DNA from: Kiritimatiellia bacterium
GTDB lineage: Bacteria > Verrucomicrobiota > Kiritimatiellia > RFP12 > UBA1067
DNA length: 7,705 nt
Direction: 5' to 3'
Assembly: GCA_028701555.1 (NCBI GenBank)
Contig: JAQVQN010000106.1
Span: forward strand, 1 to 7,705
The notes beneath the pieces are model-generated. The model worked only from the letters and a program-made list of their open reading frames with translations, had not been told where the DNA came from and ran no database searches. The position numbers and the translations under genes were made by a program. Shown in pieces: positions 6,914 to 7,705 of this stretch. Positions within the stretch are counted from its first letter, which is position 1; the number at the start of each line of letters is the position of its first letter.

Positions 6914-7705
6914 TTACCTGGCCGCTTTTCCCGTCAGCATTTTTTTATGCGCCGAAAGCGTCTTTCTGGCGTCGTTCTTGTCCGCCACACTGACACCCGC
7001 CAATCTCCGGGCCAACCGAGGCAGACCCGGATCACGCGCCCCGAAAGTGACAAGCACACCCTGCGTCCGCGACCATGCCCGCATCTCAGCCTCGGCTTCA
7101 TCCAGTGTTTTGACAAGTGAGACTGTAACATTTTCCTTGCTGAGCATGGAAGCCAAAACCTCGCTGCCGACACTGCGGTCAGCCGTTCCCCCGGCATCAT
7201 AAACCGGCAACAGCAGCAGCCTGTCTACAGGTCGGCAGACACGCGCGAACACTGCCACTAGGCCCTCCATCATCTTGCGTAGCGGGCCATAGCCATGCGG
7301 ACGCCAGACCGCGCATATCCCGGCGGGGAACGCAGCGGCCAGCGTAGTCCACGCTGCGCCGAGTTTCTCCGGATTGTGCGCGTAATCATCCACCACCGCC
7401 GCTTCACCGCAGCACCCGACCCTTTGCAGCCTGCGCTCGATGCCGCCGAAAGCATCCAAGGCCGAAACCAGCTTCGCGGGTTCCGCGCCAAGTTTCAAGG
7501 CCATCCTGACCGCATGCCAGGCGTTAAAAACATTGTGCGCACCAGGCAAGGGCACTCTATACTCAATGCCTCCGCATACAAACGCCCCTTCCATCCCTCC
7601 AGCCGCATCGCCTCCGGTCCTGCGCCTGCTCCACGCCCGTCTATGACATGCCCCTTAACGCGCTCTCTGAACGCCTGAAAGAGTGCCTGTGTCTCGTCCA
7701 TGTCG
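6914..7705 (-). CDS. MurC-like Mur ligase, 5' end outside window, apparent -1 frameshift near 7585
   Basis: C-terminal half of a Mur ligase. MurC adds L-alanine to UDP-N-acetylmuramate with ATP in the cytoplasm. From Met at 7594 (226 residues): LPGAHNVFNAWHA (16-28; the GxHNxxNA element of Mur ligases), FGGIERRLQRVG (49-60; like the F.GV.RRF element), VVDDYAHNPEKL (67-78; the DDYAHHP motif that opens the MurC C-terminal domain), WRPHGYGPLRKM (97-108; PHGYGP where typical MurC has PHRYSRT), LPVYDAGG (129-136) and VTFGARDP (182-189) near the end. That frame has a stop at 7655-7657, so the gene cannot continue upstream in it. The neighbouring frame carries DMDETQALFQAFRERVKG from 7704, resembling the MurC stretch beginning HMDTYQ. 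One extra G in the G4 run at 7585-7588 would join them as EGWKGAFVCGG. This is either a sequence or assembly error, a real inactivating deletion, or less likely programmed slippage. It is the first visible gene of the envelope block. Confidence 0.75.

Noticed and set aside
6594..7202. 202-codon plus-strand open frame across the LpxC/Mur ligase junction
   Set aside because: It is antisense to two genes with clear family motifs, and its sequence shows no recognisable features.

Overview
The window holds four protein-coding genes and almost no non-coding DNA. No intergenic stretch exceeds about 70 bases, and I see no tRNA, rRNA, CRISPR array or insertion sequence. The gene content (an LpxC homologue and a MurC-like ligase, so lipid A and peptidoglycan; a large DUF3857/transglutaminase protein; a DUF6259 glycosidase-like protein) and the GC-rich composition suggest a Gram-negative bacterium. 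My best guess is the PVC group (Lentisphaerota, Kiritimatiellota or Verrucomicrobiota), where DUF6259 proteins are common. That placement is an inference.

Layout: positions 2-1981 (+) carry a DUF6259 glycoside-hydrolase-like protein whose 5' end lies outside the window. It runs tail-to-tail, with a 10-base gap, into the minus-strand block. Read in the direction of transcription (right to left), that block is: a MurC-like Mur ligase (7705-6914, 5' end outside the window, apparent single-base frameshift); an LpxC-family deacetylase (6872-5850); and a 1263-residue exported DUF3857/transglutaminase-like protein (5783-1992). Gaps inside the block are 41 and 66 bases with no visible terminator, so the three genes are probably co-transcribed as a cell-envelope operon.

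The main points of interest are three. The DUF3857 protein is a head-to-tail duplication of a complete DUF3857-transglutaminase-C-terminal module; the first copy keeps the Cys-His-Asp triad and the second has lost Cys and His. The LpxC homologue keeps the fold and several ligands, but its second zinc motif has altered spacing and it lacks the Asp of the Asp-His pair. The Mur ligase is split between two frames at a G4 run, where one extra G would restore a continuous MurC-like protein. I do not see a clearly new multi-gene system. The DUF6259 gene is on the other strand and need not be related to the envelope genes.
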